Assembly: GCF_036346615.1 (NCBI RefSeq)
Contig: NZ_CP107836.1
Coordinates: forward strand, 3,596,001-3,660,000
Direction of reading: 5' to 3'
Source of the DNA: Streptomyces sp. NBC_00523
GTDB lineage: Bacteria > Actinomycetota > Actinomycetes > Streptomycetales > Streptomycetaceae
Length of the DNA: 64,000 nucleotides
How positions within the stretch are numbered: the stretch's first letter is position 1; each line of letters opens with the position of its first letter. The notes beneath the pieces were generated by a model that was given only the letters and a program-made list of their open reading frames with translations, ran no database searches and was not told the origin of the DNA. This document shows positions 15,646 through 24,397 of this stretch, one piece after another. Made by a program: the position numbers and the translations under genes.

Positions 15646-17349
15646 TCAGTTGCCCGTGCCCGTGCCCGCCGTGCCCGCCGTCGTACCGGCGGTCGTGCCC
15701 GCCGCGGCACCGCCCGGGGCGCCCTCCGAACCCTCGGCCGCGCCTTCGCTGGCCCCGGCGTCGGTGCCCTCGCTCGTGCCGGTGTTGCCGCCCTCGCTGG
15801 TGCCGGTGTTGCCGCCCTCGGTGGTCGTACCGGTGTCGCCGGTGTTGCCCGAACCGCCGTTGCCGGAACCGTTGCTGCCGTTTCCGCCGGAGCCGTTGCC
15901 GCCGTCACCGCCGTCCGCGCCGCCGTTGTCCGATCCGCCCGTGCCCGGCTGGGGCGAGGAGGCGCTCGGGGACTCGGCGGTCTCGCTCGGCGTGGGCGAC
16001 GGCGACCAGGTGTCGTCGTCCCAGCCACCGCCGGTGCTGTCGCCCGGCTGCTGGGTGTCGTCCTGGGTGTCGTCGGGGGTCGGGGTGGGCGACTCCTCCG
16101 TGGGCGTGGGCTTGCTGGAGGTCTCGGTGGGCTGCTTCTCGTGCTTCTGGCCGCTCCCGTTCGCCGCGTTGAGCGCGATGGCCACGCCCGCGCCGATCGC
16201 GATCAGGGCGAGCACGACGAACAGCCACAGCTTGCCGCGGCCACCGCCGCCCTGCCGGGTGCTGCCGCCGTCGTATCCCCCGTCGTCCGGGTTCATCGGC
16301 GGCAGGATCGGCGCCTGCGAGGTGTCCCCGTGCTGCGGGTAGCCGCCCATGGCGCGGGTGGCGCCGGTCATGCCGCCGGGCGGAGTGCCCGCGCCCTCGT
16401 TCAGGACGACCGGGCCGGTGTTCCACGTACCGGTGTGGCCGCCCTGCACCTGGAGCATCTGCAGGCCGTACTGGACCAGGCCGCGCATCTCCTCGGCGCT
16501 CTGGAAGCGGTCGTCCGGGTCCTTCGCCAGCGAGCGCATGACGAGCCCGTCCAGCTCCGGCGGCACCGAGTCCAGGATGTTCGACGGCGGGACCGGGGTG
16601 TCCTGCACGTGCTGGTACACCACGGAGAGCGGCGTCTCGCCCGTGAACGGGGGCCGCAGCGCCAGCAGTTCGTACAGCAGGCAGCCGGTGGCGTACAGGT
16701 CGGAGCGGTGGTCGACGGCCTTGCCGAGCGCCTGCTCGGGGGAGAGGTACTGCGGCGTGCCCATGACCATGCCGGTCTGCGTCATCGTGGACTGCGCGCC
16801 GTGCAGCGCGCGGGCGATGCCGAAGTCCATCACCTTGACCGCACCGGAGTTGGTGATGATCACGTTGGCGGGCTTGATGTCGCGGTGCACGATGCCGTGC
16901 TGGTGCGAGTAGGCCAGCGCCTCAAGGACCCCGGAGACGATGATCAGCGCCTGCTCCGGCGGCGGGGCCTCGGCGCTGATCAGCAGGTCGCGGATGGTGC
17001 GGCCCTCGACCAGCTCCATCACGATGTACGGGACGGTCTGCCCGGCGACGGTGTCCTCGCCGGAGTCGTACACGGCGACGACCGCGTGGTGGTTGAGCCC
17101 GGCGACCGACTGCGCCTCGCGCGTGAAGCGGGCCTTGGAGACCGGGTCCTCGGCGAGGTCGGAGCGCAGCAGCTTCACCGCGACCGTGCGCCCGAGCCGG
17201 ACGTCCTCCGCCGCGAACACCTCGGCCATGCCGCCCCGGCCGAGCCGGTGGGTCAGCCGGTACCGTCCGTCGCCGACGACCCCGCCGATGCCCCAGGAAT
17301 CGGTGCCATCCGGAACGCCGCCGCCGTTTGCTTCGGGTTCGGGTGCCAT
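15646..17349 (-). CDS. Membrane Ser/Thr protein kinase with Gly/Thr-rich extracellular tail
   Basis: A 567-aa Hanks-type kinase. Cytoplasmic domain (about 25-290): LGRGGMAEVFAAED, ATP Lys in VAVKLLR, catalytic HRDIKPANVII, DFGIARA, and activation loop STMTQTGMVMGTPQYLSPEQ. A linker leads to one transmembrane helix (LWLFVVLALIAIGAGVAIAL, about 375-395). The outer ~170 residues are low-complexity Ser/Thr/Pro then Gly/Asn/Thr/Glu repeats; no PASTA domain is present, unlike PknB. ATG 17349 is chosen. It is divergent from another kinase and may phosphorylate shared targets; its signal input is unknown. Confidence 0.93.
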   Translation of the reverse strand: MAPEPEANGGGVPDGTDSWGIGGVVGDGRYRLTHRLGRGGMAEVFAAEDVRLGRTVAVKLLRSDLAEDPVSKARFTREAQSVAGLNHHAVVAVYDSGEDTVAGQTVPYIVMELVEGRTIRDLLISAEAPPPEQALIIVSGVLEALAYSHQHGIVHRDIKPANVIITNSGAVKVMDFGIARALHGAQSTMTQTGMVMGTPQYLSPEQALGKAVDHRSDLYATGCLLYELLALRPPFTGETPLSVVYQHVQDTPVPPSNILDSVPPELDGLVMRSLAKDPDDRFQSAEEMRGLVQYGLQMLQVQGGHTGTWNTGPVVLNEGAGTPPGGMTGATRAMGGYPQHGDTSQAPILPPMNPDDGGYDGGSTRQGGGGRGKLWLFVVLALIAIGAGVAIALNAANGSGQKHEKQPTETSSKPTPTEESPTPTPDDTQDDTQQPGDSTGGGWDDDTWSPSPTPSETAESPSASSPQPGTGGSDNGGADGGDGGNGSGGNGSNGSGNGGSGNTGDTGTTTEGGNTGTSEGGNTGTSEGTDAGASEGAAEGSEGAPGGAAAGTTAGTTAGTAGTGTGN

Positions 17350-17708
17350 CAGTCCTCGCCGTCGTATCTGTCCGCGTCCGTCCGCGCGTCCGCGCGCCCG
17401 CGGGGTCTCACGGTGCCTTGCTGCGTCGCCGGCTGCGCTGCCGGCCGCATTGCCCCGTCACGCTACAGCCTCGATGGGACAAGCCGATTCGGCGCCGGAC
17501 CGGCCATCCAATCGGCTGGCGCGCCGCCGACGCAAATTCCATGCTGATCCTGTAACGCTTCCGAGACGCTTCCAGCGCGTACGGTCACGGAACGGGCACC
17601 CGGCTTGACGTGTCGTACCCCTACGGCAGACTTGGCCGGTAATTACGGATGATCGCGTGAGTCGCGCGCCGAGTTCCCGGGAGTCGCGCGCCGAGGGGGA
17701 AGCAAGTC
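17350..17708. promoter_or_regulatory. Divergent promoter region of two Ser/Thr kinase genes
   Basis: A 359-bp spacer without a credible gene. TTGACG at 17605-17610 could be a -35 for the rightward kinase, with AGACTT 17 bp on as a weak -10. An AGGGGGAAG ribosome site ends it. No convincing operator was found. Confidence 0.35.
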
Positions 17709-19346
17709 ATGAGCCACGACGGCGGACACGGTTCGCAGGGTCGTTACGCGGGCGGGTCCGTCGCCGGCGGCCGCTACCAGCTGCGCGACCTGCTCGGCGA
17801 AGGCGGGATGGCGTCCGTATACCTGGCGTACGACTCCGCCCTCGACCGACAGGTCGCCATCAAGACACTCCACACCGAGCTGGGCCGCGAGCAGTCGTTC
17901 CGCGAGCGCTTCCGCCGCGAGGCCCAGGCCGTGGCCAAGCTCCAGCACACCAACATCGTCTCGGTGTTCGACACGGGCGAGGACGAGCTCGGCGGCGCGC
18001 TGATGCCGTACATCGTCATGGAGTACGTCGAGGGGCAGCCGCTCGGCTCCGTCCTCGCGGCGGACATCCGCTCCCAGGGCGCCATGCCCGCCGACAAGGC
18101 GCTCAAGGTGACCTCGGACGTGCTGGCCGCGCTCGACACCAGCCACGAGATGGGCCTGGTGCACCGCGACATCAAGCCGGGCAACGTCATGGTGACCAAG
18201 CGCGGCGTCGTGAAGGTCATGGACTTCGGCATCGCCCGCGCCATGCAGTCGGGCGTGACGTCGATGACGCAGACCGGCATGGTCGTCGGCACCCCGCAGT
18301 ACCTCTCCCCCGAGCAGGCCCTCGGCCGCGGCGTCGACGCGCGCTCCGACCTGTACTCGGTCGGCATCATGCTCTTCCAGCTGCTGACCGGGCGCCTCCC
18401 CTTCGACGCGGACTCCCCGCTCGCCATCGCGTACGCGCATGTGCAGGAGGAGCCGGTCGCCCCGTCCACGATCAACCGGTCGCTGACGCCCGCGATGGAC
18501 GCCCTCGTCGCCCGCGCGCTCAAGAAGAACCCGAACGAGCGCTTCCCGAGCGCGGCGGCCATGCAGGACGAGATCGCCCGCGTGCTGAGCGCGAGCGGTC
18601 ACACCGGCGCCCCGGTGATCGTCGGCGACGGCAGCATGCCGGCCAACAGCGGCTCGGGCGTCGGCTCGGCGGTCTTCCCGCCCGTCGACCAGTCCGCGCC
18701 GGCCCCGCACAGCGTCCAGACGCCGTACCAGCCGGGCCCGTACCAGTCCCCCGGCCCGTACGGCCCGGCGACGCCGGCCCCGGCCACCAACCCGTCGTAC
18801 GGCTACCCGCAGACGGGCGCCCCGGCCTACCAGAGCCCGGCGCCGCTTCAGCACCAGACGCCCTCGCCGTACACGGTGTCCCCGCAGACGACGACGTCCC
18901 CGGCCTCGGGCGGCGGCTCCAAGCGGAACATGCCGGTGATCATCGGCTCGATCGTCGTCGCGCTGGTCGCGATCGGCGGCCTGATCACGGTCATCGCGAT
19001 GAACGGCGACGACAAGGGCGGCGCGGACGCCAAGGCCACCGAGTCCCCGGCCGGCGATCACCGCGATCCGGAGCGGAACCGGACGATCGAGACCGATAAG
19101 TGCACGGACGCGACGGAGGACATCGACGACCCGAACAAGGTCGACGCCCCGAACTTCATGTACAAGGACCTCCTCTCGGTGCGCGCCTGCGCGGACGCGG
19201 CGGGCTGGACGCTCAAGGTGAAGAAGGTCCCGGGCAACGCGTACGCGGAGGACCAGGTCGTCAACCAGTTCCCGTCGTCCGGGGCCGCGGTGTCGGAGAC
19301 CGGCGCCCACTTCGAGCTGGAGGTCGCCACGGGGGACCCCGCCTAG
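17709..19346 (+). CDS. Membrane Ser/Thr protein kinase with one PASTA-like domain
   Basis: A 545-aa kinase. ATG 17709 follows AGGGGGAAGCAAGTC. Cytoplasmic kinase domain about 20-285: LLGEGGMASVYLAYD, VAIKTLH, HRDIKPGNVMV, DFGIARA, SMTQTGMVVGTPQYLSPEQ. A Pro/Gln/Tyr-rich linker of ~100 residues follows, then a transmembrane helix (MPVIIGSIVVALVAIGGLITVIAM, about 415-438) and an outer region with a single PASTA-like unit (DAPNFMYKDLLSVRACADAAG to FELEVATG). A lone PASTA suggests binding of cell-wall fragments, by analogy with PknB. The TAG stop lies within a CTAGGGCCTGTC repeat end. Confidence 0.92.
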   Translation: MSHDGGHGSQGRYAGGSVAGGRYQLRDLLGEGGMASVYLAYDSALDRQVAIKTLHTELGREQSFRERFRREAQAVAKLQHTNIVSVFDTGEDELGGALMPYIVMEYVEGQPLGSVLAADIRSQGAMPADKALKVTSDVLAALDTSHEMGLVHRDIKPGNVMVTKRGVVKVMDFGIARAMQSGVTSMTQTGMVVGTPQYLSPEQALGRGVDARSDLYSVGIMLFQLLTGRLPFDADSPLAIAYAHVQEEPVAPSTINRSLTPAMDALVARALKKNPNERFPSAAAMQDEIARVLSASGHTGAPVIVGDGSMPANSGSGVGSAVFPPVDQSAPAPHSVQTPYQPGPYQSPGPYGPATPAPATNPSYGYPQTGAPAYQSPAPLQHQTPSPYTVSPQTTTSPASGGGSKRNMPVIIGSIVVALVAIGGLITVIAMNGDDKGGADAKATESPAGDHRDPERNRTIETDKCTDATEDIDDPNKVDAPNFMYKDLLSVRACADAAGWTLKVKKVPGNAYAEDQVVNQFPSSGAAVSETGAHFELEVATGDPA

Positions 19347-19361
19347 GGCCTGTCGCCCTAG
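19343..19361. repeat. Fragment of the MITE-like element
   Basis: CTAGGGCCTGTCGCCCTAG contains the exact 12-bp end of the element at 1376-1554 followed directly by CCCTAG, the outermost bases of the opposite end. It could be an internal-deletion or excision remnant. As at the first copy, the first CTAG supplies the TAG stop codon of the preceding gene. Confidence 0.45.
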
Positions 19362-19453
19362 TCCCCGCGTCCGGTCACCCCGTCCTCGGGCGGGAGCCAT
19401 CCGTACGCCTCATCTGAGATGCCGGTCGTGCCGTCGCGTGTGACGGTGACCGC

Positions 19454-19948
19454 ATGGCTTCGGGACGGCTCCGCGCGCGCTCCTCCCGGGGCGTGGCCTG
19501 CCTGGCGCTGACGGCGGCCGCGTCCCTGGGGGCGGCGGCGCCGGATGCCTCGTCTTCGTCCTCCGCTTCTGCTTCTTCTCCGTCTTCTGCTTCCTCTCCG
19601 TCTTCCGCTTCTCCTTCGCCGAGCGCGTCCCGTCCCGTGGACGCGCAGTCTCCGCTTGCCGGGTGGCCCGCCGGGGCGGGGCGGCAGCGGCCCGGGCGCT
19701 CGGCCGCCGAGGTGGCGCGGCAGGACGCGCTGGAGGACCGGCAGCCGCGGCCCTCGCCCTCCGAATCCGCCGCCGTGCCGGTCTTCACCCCCGACCCGGC
19801 CGACTTCCGCGACCCTCCGCCCGAGGGCCGGCAGGCCTTGAGCGGGACGACCGTGCGGCGCTTCCAGCAGCTGTCGCTCGGCGCGGGAATCGCCCTGGTC
19901 GGGCTGGGTCTCGGCTTCCTCTCCCTGCGGATGCGCCGGGCCCGCTGA
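19454..19948 (+). CDS. Hypothetical Ser-rich exported protein with C-terminal membrane anchor
   Basis: A 164-aa protein that I cannot assign. An Arg-rich start and hydrophobic stretch (GVACLALTAAASLGAAA) look like a signal peptide. It is followed by about 30 residues almost all Ser, Ala and Pro, then a charged Pro-rich region, and near the C-terminus a helix LGAGIALVGLGLGFLSL followed by RMRRAR, like a membrane anchor with positive-inside tail (wall-attached layout without an LPXTG). ATG 19454 is the natural start. The nucleotide repeats of the Ser tract (tct/tcc/ttc-rich) differ from the surrounding base composition. Confidence 0.6.
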   Translation: MASGRLRARSSRGVACLALTAAASLGAAAPDASSSSSASASSPSSASSPSSASPSPSASRPVDAQSPLAGWPAGAGRQRPGRSAAEVARQDALEDRQPRPSPSESAAVPVFTPDPADFRDPPPEGRQALSGTTVRRFQQLSLGAGIALVGLGLGFLSLRMRRAR

Positions 19949-19997
19949 CGTACGGCCCTCCTTCCGAACCGCCGCCGCGGAGACTTGCGGTGATCAA

Positions 19998-20023
19998 CAT
20001 ACTCGGTATACATACTCGGTATG
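19998..20023. promoter_or_regulatory. Tandem operator overlapping the padR start codon
   Basis: Two adjacent 13-bp direct repeats, CATACTCGGTATA (19998-20010) and CATACTCGGTATG (20011-20023), each a small palindrome ATAC-TCG-GTAT. The junction supplies TATACA, a plausible -10, and the second copy includes the ATG start at 20021, so mRNA would be leaderless. Strong candidate for PadR autoregulation. Confidence 0.7.
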
Positions 20024-20644
20024 TCGATCCGTCACGGGCTCCTCGCCCTCCTGGAGCGCGGGCCGCGTTACGGCTCCCAGCTCCGCACCGAATTCGAGTC
20101 GCGCACCGGCTCCACCTGGCCGCTGAACGTCGGGCAGGTGTACACGACGCTGAGCAGGCTGGAGCGCGACGGCCTGGTCGCCCAGGACGGCGAGGACGAC
20201 CAGGGCCACGCCCTCTACTCGATCAGCGACGCCGGGCGCACCGAACTGCGTGCCTGGTTCGAGACGCCGGTCGACCGCAGCAACCCGCCCCGTGACGAGC
20301 TGGCCATCAAGCTGGCCATGGCGGTCGGGGCGCCCGGCGTCGACATCAAGGCCGTCATCCAGGCCCAGCGCCACCACACGGTGAAGGCCATGCAGGACTA
20401 CACCCGCCTCAAGGCGCGGTCCCTCGCCCAGGCACCCGCCAACCGCGACGAGGTGGCGTGGCTGCTCGTCGTGGAGCAGCTGATCTTCCAGGCCGAGGCC
20501 GAGGCGCGCTGGCTGGACCACTGCGAGGCCCGGCTGATCCGGCTCGCCGAGGCCGCCGCCACGGAGCCGGAGGAGGGCCCGTCCCCGGGCCCGGCCGCCC
20601 GCACCGCCGCCCGGCCGTCCGCCCGGTCCCGCACGCGCCGCTGA
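20021..20644 (+). CDS. PadR-family transcriptional regulator
   Basis: A 207-aa repressor. The winged helix occupies the first ~85 residues (ISRHGLLALLERGPRYGSQL-like start, GSTWPLNVGQVYTTLSRLERDGLV, GHALYSISDAGRTEL), followed by the four-helix Vir-type dimerisation region and a disordered Glu/Pro/Arg tail. No ribosome site precedes ATG 20021; the tandem CATACTCGGTAT repeats overlap the start, suggesting a leaderless, self-repressed message. An ABC transporter ATPase begins 39 nt downstream and is the likely main target, a common PadR/ABC arrangement. Confidence 0.93.
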   Translation: MSIRHGLLALLERGPRYGSQLRTEFESRTGSTWPLNVGQVYTTLSRLERDGLVAQDGEDDQGHALYSISDAGRTELRAWFETPVDRSNPPRDELAIKLAMAVGAPGVDIKAVIQAQRHHTVKAMQDYTRLKARSLAQAPANRDEVAWLLVVEQLIFQAEAEARWLDHCEARLIRLAEAAATEPEEGPSPGPAARTAARPSARSRTRR

Positions 20645-20683
20645 ATCCGGCGCCCTCCACATCCACCGTTCCGAGAGGGAATC

Positions 20684-21451
20684 ATGTCCCTGCACGTCCC
20701 GTCTCCGTCCGCCCCGGCCCTGCCGGTGGACGCACCGGTGCTCGAACTCCGCTCGCTCACCCGCACCCACGGCACCGGCATCGCCGAGGTGCAGGCGCTG
20801 CGCGGCATCAGCCTGTCGGTGCACGCCGGTGAGCTCGTCGCCGTCATGGGCCCGTCCGGCTCCGGCAAGTCCACCCTGCTCACCCTCGCCGGCGGTCTCG
20901 ACACCGCGAGCGGCGGCCAGGTGATCATCGAGGGCCAGGACATCTCCGCGCTCGGCCGCAAGGGGCTCGCCGCCCTGCGCCGCCGCAGCGTCGGCTATGT
21001 CTTCCAGGACTACAACCTGATCCCCGCCCTGACCGCCGCCGAGAACATCGCCCTGCCCCGCGAGCTCGACGGCGTCTCGGTCCGCAAGGCCCGCAAGGAG
21101 GCCCGCGCCGCGCTGGAGGAGATGAACCTCCTGGAGATCGCGGACCGCTTCCCGGACGAGATGTCCGGCGGCCAGCAGCAGCGCGTCGCCATCGCCCGCG
21201 CGCTGGTGGGCGACCGGCGCCTGGTCCTCGCCGACGAGCCGACCGGGGCGCTCGACTCGGAGACCGGCGAGGCCGTCCTCGCGCTCCTGCGCAACCGCTG
21301 CGACCAGGGCGCTGCGGGGGTGATGGTCACGCACGAACCGCGGTACGCGGCCTGGGCGGACCGGGTCGTCTTCCTGCGGGACGGTTCGATCGTGGACCAG
21401 ACGCTGACGGCCGGGGCCGATTCGCTGCTGGCCGCCGGGGGAGCCGAGTGA
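20684..21451 (+). CDS. ABC transporter ATP-binding protein (MacB/LolD type)
   Basis: A 255-aa ATPase on the inner membrane face. Walker A GPSGSGKST, Q-loop VFQDYNLIP, signature MSGGQQQRVAIARAL, Walker B LVLADEPTGALD and H-loop MVTHEP are complete and in order. The close match to LolD/MacB/FtsE-type ATPases and the FtsX-like partner indicate mechanotransmission or export rather than uptake. ATG 20684 follows GAGAGGGA. Its stop overlaps the GTG of the permease by 4 nt (GTGA). Probably controlled by the upstream PadR protein. Confidence 0.95.
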   Translation: MSLHVPSPSAPALPVDAPVLELRSLTRTHGTGIAEVQALRGISLSVHAGELVAVMGPSGSGKSTLLTLAGGLDTASGGQVIIEGQDISALGRKGLAALRRRSVGYVFQDYNLIPALTAAENIALPRELDGVSVRKARKEARAALEEMNLLEIADRFPDEMSGGQQQRVAIARALVGDRRLVLADEPTGALDSETGEAVLALLRNRCDQGAAGVMVTHEPRYAAWADRVVFLRDGSIVDQTLTAGADSLLAAGGAE

Positions 21452-24303
21452 GCGTCTTCACGGGGTGGCGCGCCGCCCTCCGGATAGCCCGCCGTGACGC
21501 CCTCCGGGCCAAGGGCCGCAGCGCCCTGGTGGTCGCGATGATCGCGCTGCCGGTCCTCGGGGTGACGGCCGCCGACATCACGTACCGCAGCGCGGAGCTG
21601 AGCCCGGCCGAGCGGCTGACGGCCGAGATCGGCGCGGCCGACGCGGTGTACAGCGACGTCGGCCTGGGTCCGATCCAGCAGATGCCCGACGGCACCATGT
21701 ACGACCGGGCGAGCGGCAAGGAGCCCTCCGAGGAGCCGAAGCCTGTCGACCTGCGCGCCGTGTTCCCGAAGGGCGTACGGGCGGTCAGCGAGCAGTCCGT
21801 GTCCGCGACCGTCACCACCTCGTACGGCATCGCGAGCACCGAGATCACCGAGTTCAGGACCTCGGACCGGATGGCCCGGGGGCGGATCGACCTCGTCGGG
21901 GGCGCGTTCCCGCGCTCCGCGGGCGAGCTGGTGGCCACCGAGGCGTTCCTGGAGTCGGCGGGCCTGCGTGTGGGCTCCGACGTCACGGTGACGACCTCCG
22001 GCAAGAAGTACACGATCACCGGTGCGGTGGAGCTTCCCGCCGACCTGGAGGCGAAGGCGCTGTACGCGGAACCGGGCGCGGTGATCGCCCCCTGGGCGGC
22101 CCTGGCCGCACGCGACAAGAAGGTGCCGACGCCCCAGCCGGGCGAGACGCGGTGGCTGGTCGAGGGGCCCGGGAAGGCCGGGATCGTCTGGCAGGACGTG
22201 CTGGCCGCCAACAAGGCCGGTGCCCTCGTCACCTCCCGGCAGGTCTTCGAGAACCCGCCGCCCGACTCCGAGATCCCGCTGCTGCGGACGGACCCGCAGT
22301 ACGCCAACGACCGCACCTACACCTCCGACGAGACCAGCACCGCCCTGATCACCGTCGTCGCGATGGCGCTCCTGGAGGTCGTGCTGCTGGCCGGACCCGC
22401 GTTCGCCGTCGGCGCCCGGCGGTCCCGGCGCCAGCTGGGCCTGCTCGGCACCTGCGGCGGTGACCGCAGCCAGGTCCGCGCCGTGGTCCTCGGGGGCGGT
22501 CTCGTCCTCGGCGGCGTCGGCGCGGTCGCCGGTGTCGTGACCGGCCTGGTGCTGACGGTGGTGTTCCGGCCGCTGATCGAGGGCTGGGCCGGTCACCGCT
22601 TCGGCTCCCTCGCACTGCACCCGGCCGAACTCCTGGTCATCGCCGTGCTCGGTCTGGTCACCGGCCTGCTGGCGGCCTTCGCCCCGGCGATCGCGGCCGG
22701 CCGGCAGTCGGTGCTGGAGTCGCTGACCGGCCGGCGCGGGGTGCGCCGCAGCTCCCGGGTGCTGCCGGTCACGGGCGCCTGCGTGCTCGCGCTCGGCGTG
22801 CTGATCGCCGTGTACGGGGGCACCGGCGGCAACTCCATGCTGGTCGCCGGCGGCTCGGTCGTCGCCGAGCTGGGCCTGCTGGCCTGCATCCCGGTCATCG
22901 TCGGGCTGCTGGGCCGGCTCGGGCGCAGGCTTCCGCTCTCGCCCCGGATGGCGCTGCGGGACGCGGCCCGCAACCGGGGCCGCACCGCTCCGGCGGTGGC
23001 CGCCGTCATGGCCGCGGTCGCGGGCTCCGTCGCCATCGCGACGTACATGTCCAGCAGCCTGGCCGAGTCCGACTACTCCTACATGCCGATGCTGACCAAG
23101 GGCACGATCGCCCTGAGTGCCAACGACGCCGAGGCCGCCGAGCGGCTTCCGGCGGCCCGTGCCGCCGTCGAGCACGACATGGCGGTGACCGGCCGCCGGG
23201 CCGACATCTCCCGGGTCTGGGCGGGCAGCGACTGCAGCGTCTACTACGAGGAGGACGAGAGCGGCTGCGGCTCCCTCGCGCTGGTCAAGCCGGCCGGCAA
23301 GGGCCACACCTGCCCGCTCGACACCAAGGGCGCCAAGGAGCTGGCCGCCCGGCTCTCCGCCGACGAGCACCGCGCGATGATGCGGACCCCCGCCTGTGTG
23401 GACGTCCACAACTCCACCGGGTCCTTCAGCTACGACTCCGACAACATCGTCGTCGGTGACGCGGCGCTGCTCGACACGTACGTGAAGCTGGACGACCCGG
23501 CGGCGGCCGCCGCGCTGAAGGCCGGCACCCCGGTCCTGCTCAACGAGGCGTACGCGGAGAACGGCGAGGTCACCCTCAAGGCCGTCCACACGTACAACGC
23601 CAAGGACAAGAAGAACCGCAAGCTGCACCCCGGGCCCGCCCGGAAGACGACGGACCGGCTGAAGGTGTACATCGCGAAGGCCGAGTACGCCACGACGCCC
23701 GGCATCCGCATGATCCTCCCGCAGCGCACCGCCGAACGCCTCGGCCTGCACACGAAGCCGTTCGGCAGTGTGTACGCCGTCGGCCACGAGCCCACGGACG
23801 CGGAGAACCAGCGGGTCACCGCGGCCATCGACCAGGCCGGGGGCGGTCTCTGGGTGCAGAGCAACTCCGGGCCCAACGACCGGGGCAGCACGATCCTGCT
23901 GATCCTCACCCTGTTCGCCGGGGTGGTGACGGTGGGCGCGGCCGCGATCACGACCGGTCTGGCCAAGGCGGACGCGGAGGCCGACCTCACCACGCTCAGC
24001 GCGATCGGCGCGGCCCCGCGCGTGCGGCGGTCGCTCTCCGGATTCCAGTGCCTGGTGGTGGCGCTGACCGGGGTGCTGCTCGGGACGGCGGCGGGTCTGG
24101 TGCCCGCGGTGGCCCTGCGGCTGGTCGATCTGCGCGAGGCGATGGAGTACATGCGGGAGGACCCCATGGAGTCCGCGTACACGCCGATCGTGCTGCCCTG
24201 GGCGACCATCGGCCTGCTGGCCGTGGCGGTCCCGCTGCTGGCGGGCGGCCTCGCGGCGGTCTTCACCCGTTCGCGGGTGGCCCTGGCGAGGCGGGCCGGC
24301 TGA
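21448..24303 (+). CDS. FtsX-like ABC transporter permease
   Basis: A 951-aa integral membrane protein. It begins with an N-terminal helix (RALVVAMIALPVLGVTAAD-like), a large extracytoplasmic segment of ~250 residues, a first FtsX core of three helices near residues 300-430, further helices, a second large outer domain containing four or more cysteines (SDCSVYYEEDESGCG, HTCPL, TPACVD), and a last FtsX core (LLILTLFAGVVTVGAAA to LPWATIGLLAVAVPLLAGG). This two-core layout is typical of actinobacterial permeases paired with LolD-like ATPases. GTG 21448 overlaps the ATPase stop. Substrate unknown; antimicrobial peptide or lipid export is possible. Confidence 0.92.
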   Translation: MSVFTGWRAALRIARRDALRAKGRSALVVAMIALPVLGVTAADITYRSAELSPAERLTAEIGAADAVYSDVGLGPIQQMPDGTMYDRASGKEPSEEPKPVDLRAVFPKGVRAVSEQSVSATVTTSYGIASTEITEFRTSDRMARGRIDLVGGAFPRSAGELVATEAFLESAGLRVGSDVTVTTSGKKYTITGAVELPADLEAKALYAEPGAVIAPWAALAARDKKVPTPQPGETRWLVEGPGKAGIVWQDVLAANKAGALVTSRQVFENPPPDSEIPLLRTDPQYANDRTYTSDETSTALITVVAMALLEVVLLAGPAFAVGARRSRRQLGLLGTCGGDRSQVRAVVLGGGLVLGGVGAVAGVVTGLVLTVVFRPLIEGWAGHRFGSLALHPAELLVIAVLGLVTGLLAAFAPAIAAGRQSVLESLTGRRGVRRSSRVLPVTGACVLALGVLIAVYGGTGGNSMLVAGGSVVAELGLLACIPVIVGLLGRLGRRLPLSPRMALRDAARNRGRTAPAVAAVMAAVAGSVAIATYMSSSLAESDYSYMPMLTKGTIALSANDAEAAERLPAARAAVEHDMAVTGRRADISRVWAGSDCSVYYEEDESGCGSLALVKPAGKGHTCPLDTKGAKELAARLSADEHRAMMRTPACVDVHNSTGSFSYDSDNIVVGDAALLDTYVKLDDPAAAAALKAGTPVLLNEAYAENGEVTLKAVHTYNAKDKKNRKLHPGPARKTTDRLKVYIAKAEYATTPGIRMILPQRTAERLGLHTKPFGSVYAVGHEPTDAENQRVTAAIDQAGGGLWVQSNSGPNDRGSTILLILTLFAGVVTVGAAAITTGLAKADAEADLTTLSAIGAAPRVRRSLSGFQCLVVALTGVLLGTAAGLVPAVALRLVDLREAMEYMREDPMESAYTPIVLPWATIGLLAVAVPLLAGGLAAVFTRSRVALARRAG

Positions 24304-24397
24304 GCCGTAGGACCGTTCGGTGCCCCTGGATGCGGTGGATCAGCCGTTTCCGGGGGCACCACAGTGTTGAACACCGTGTGTGCGAGACAATGGCGGC

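Noticed and set aside
15660..15900. Repetitive GC-rich tract resembling a repeat array or CRISPR
   Set aside because: The units are short, irregular and in frame, encoding the Gly/Thr/Asn-rich tail of the kinase; no spacer-repeat periodicity.
21010..23787. A 925-codon minus-strand frame opposite the ABC transporter
   Set aside because: Antisense shadow of clearly recognisable ATPase and permease genes, with no motifs of its own.
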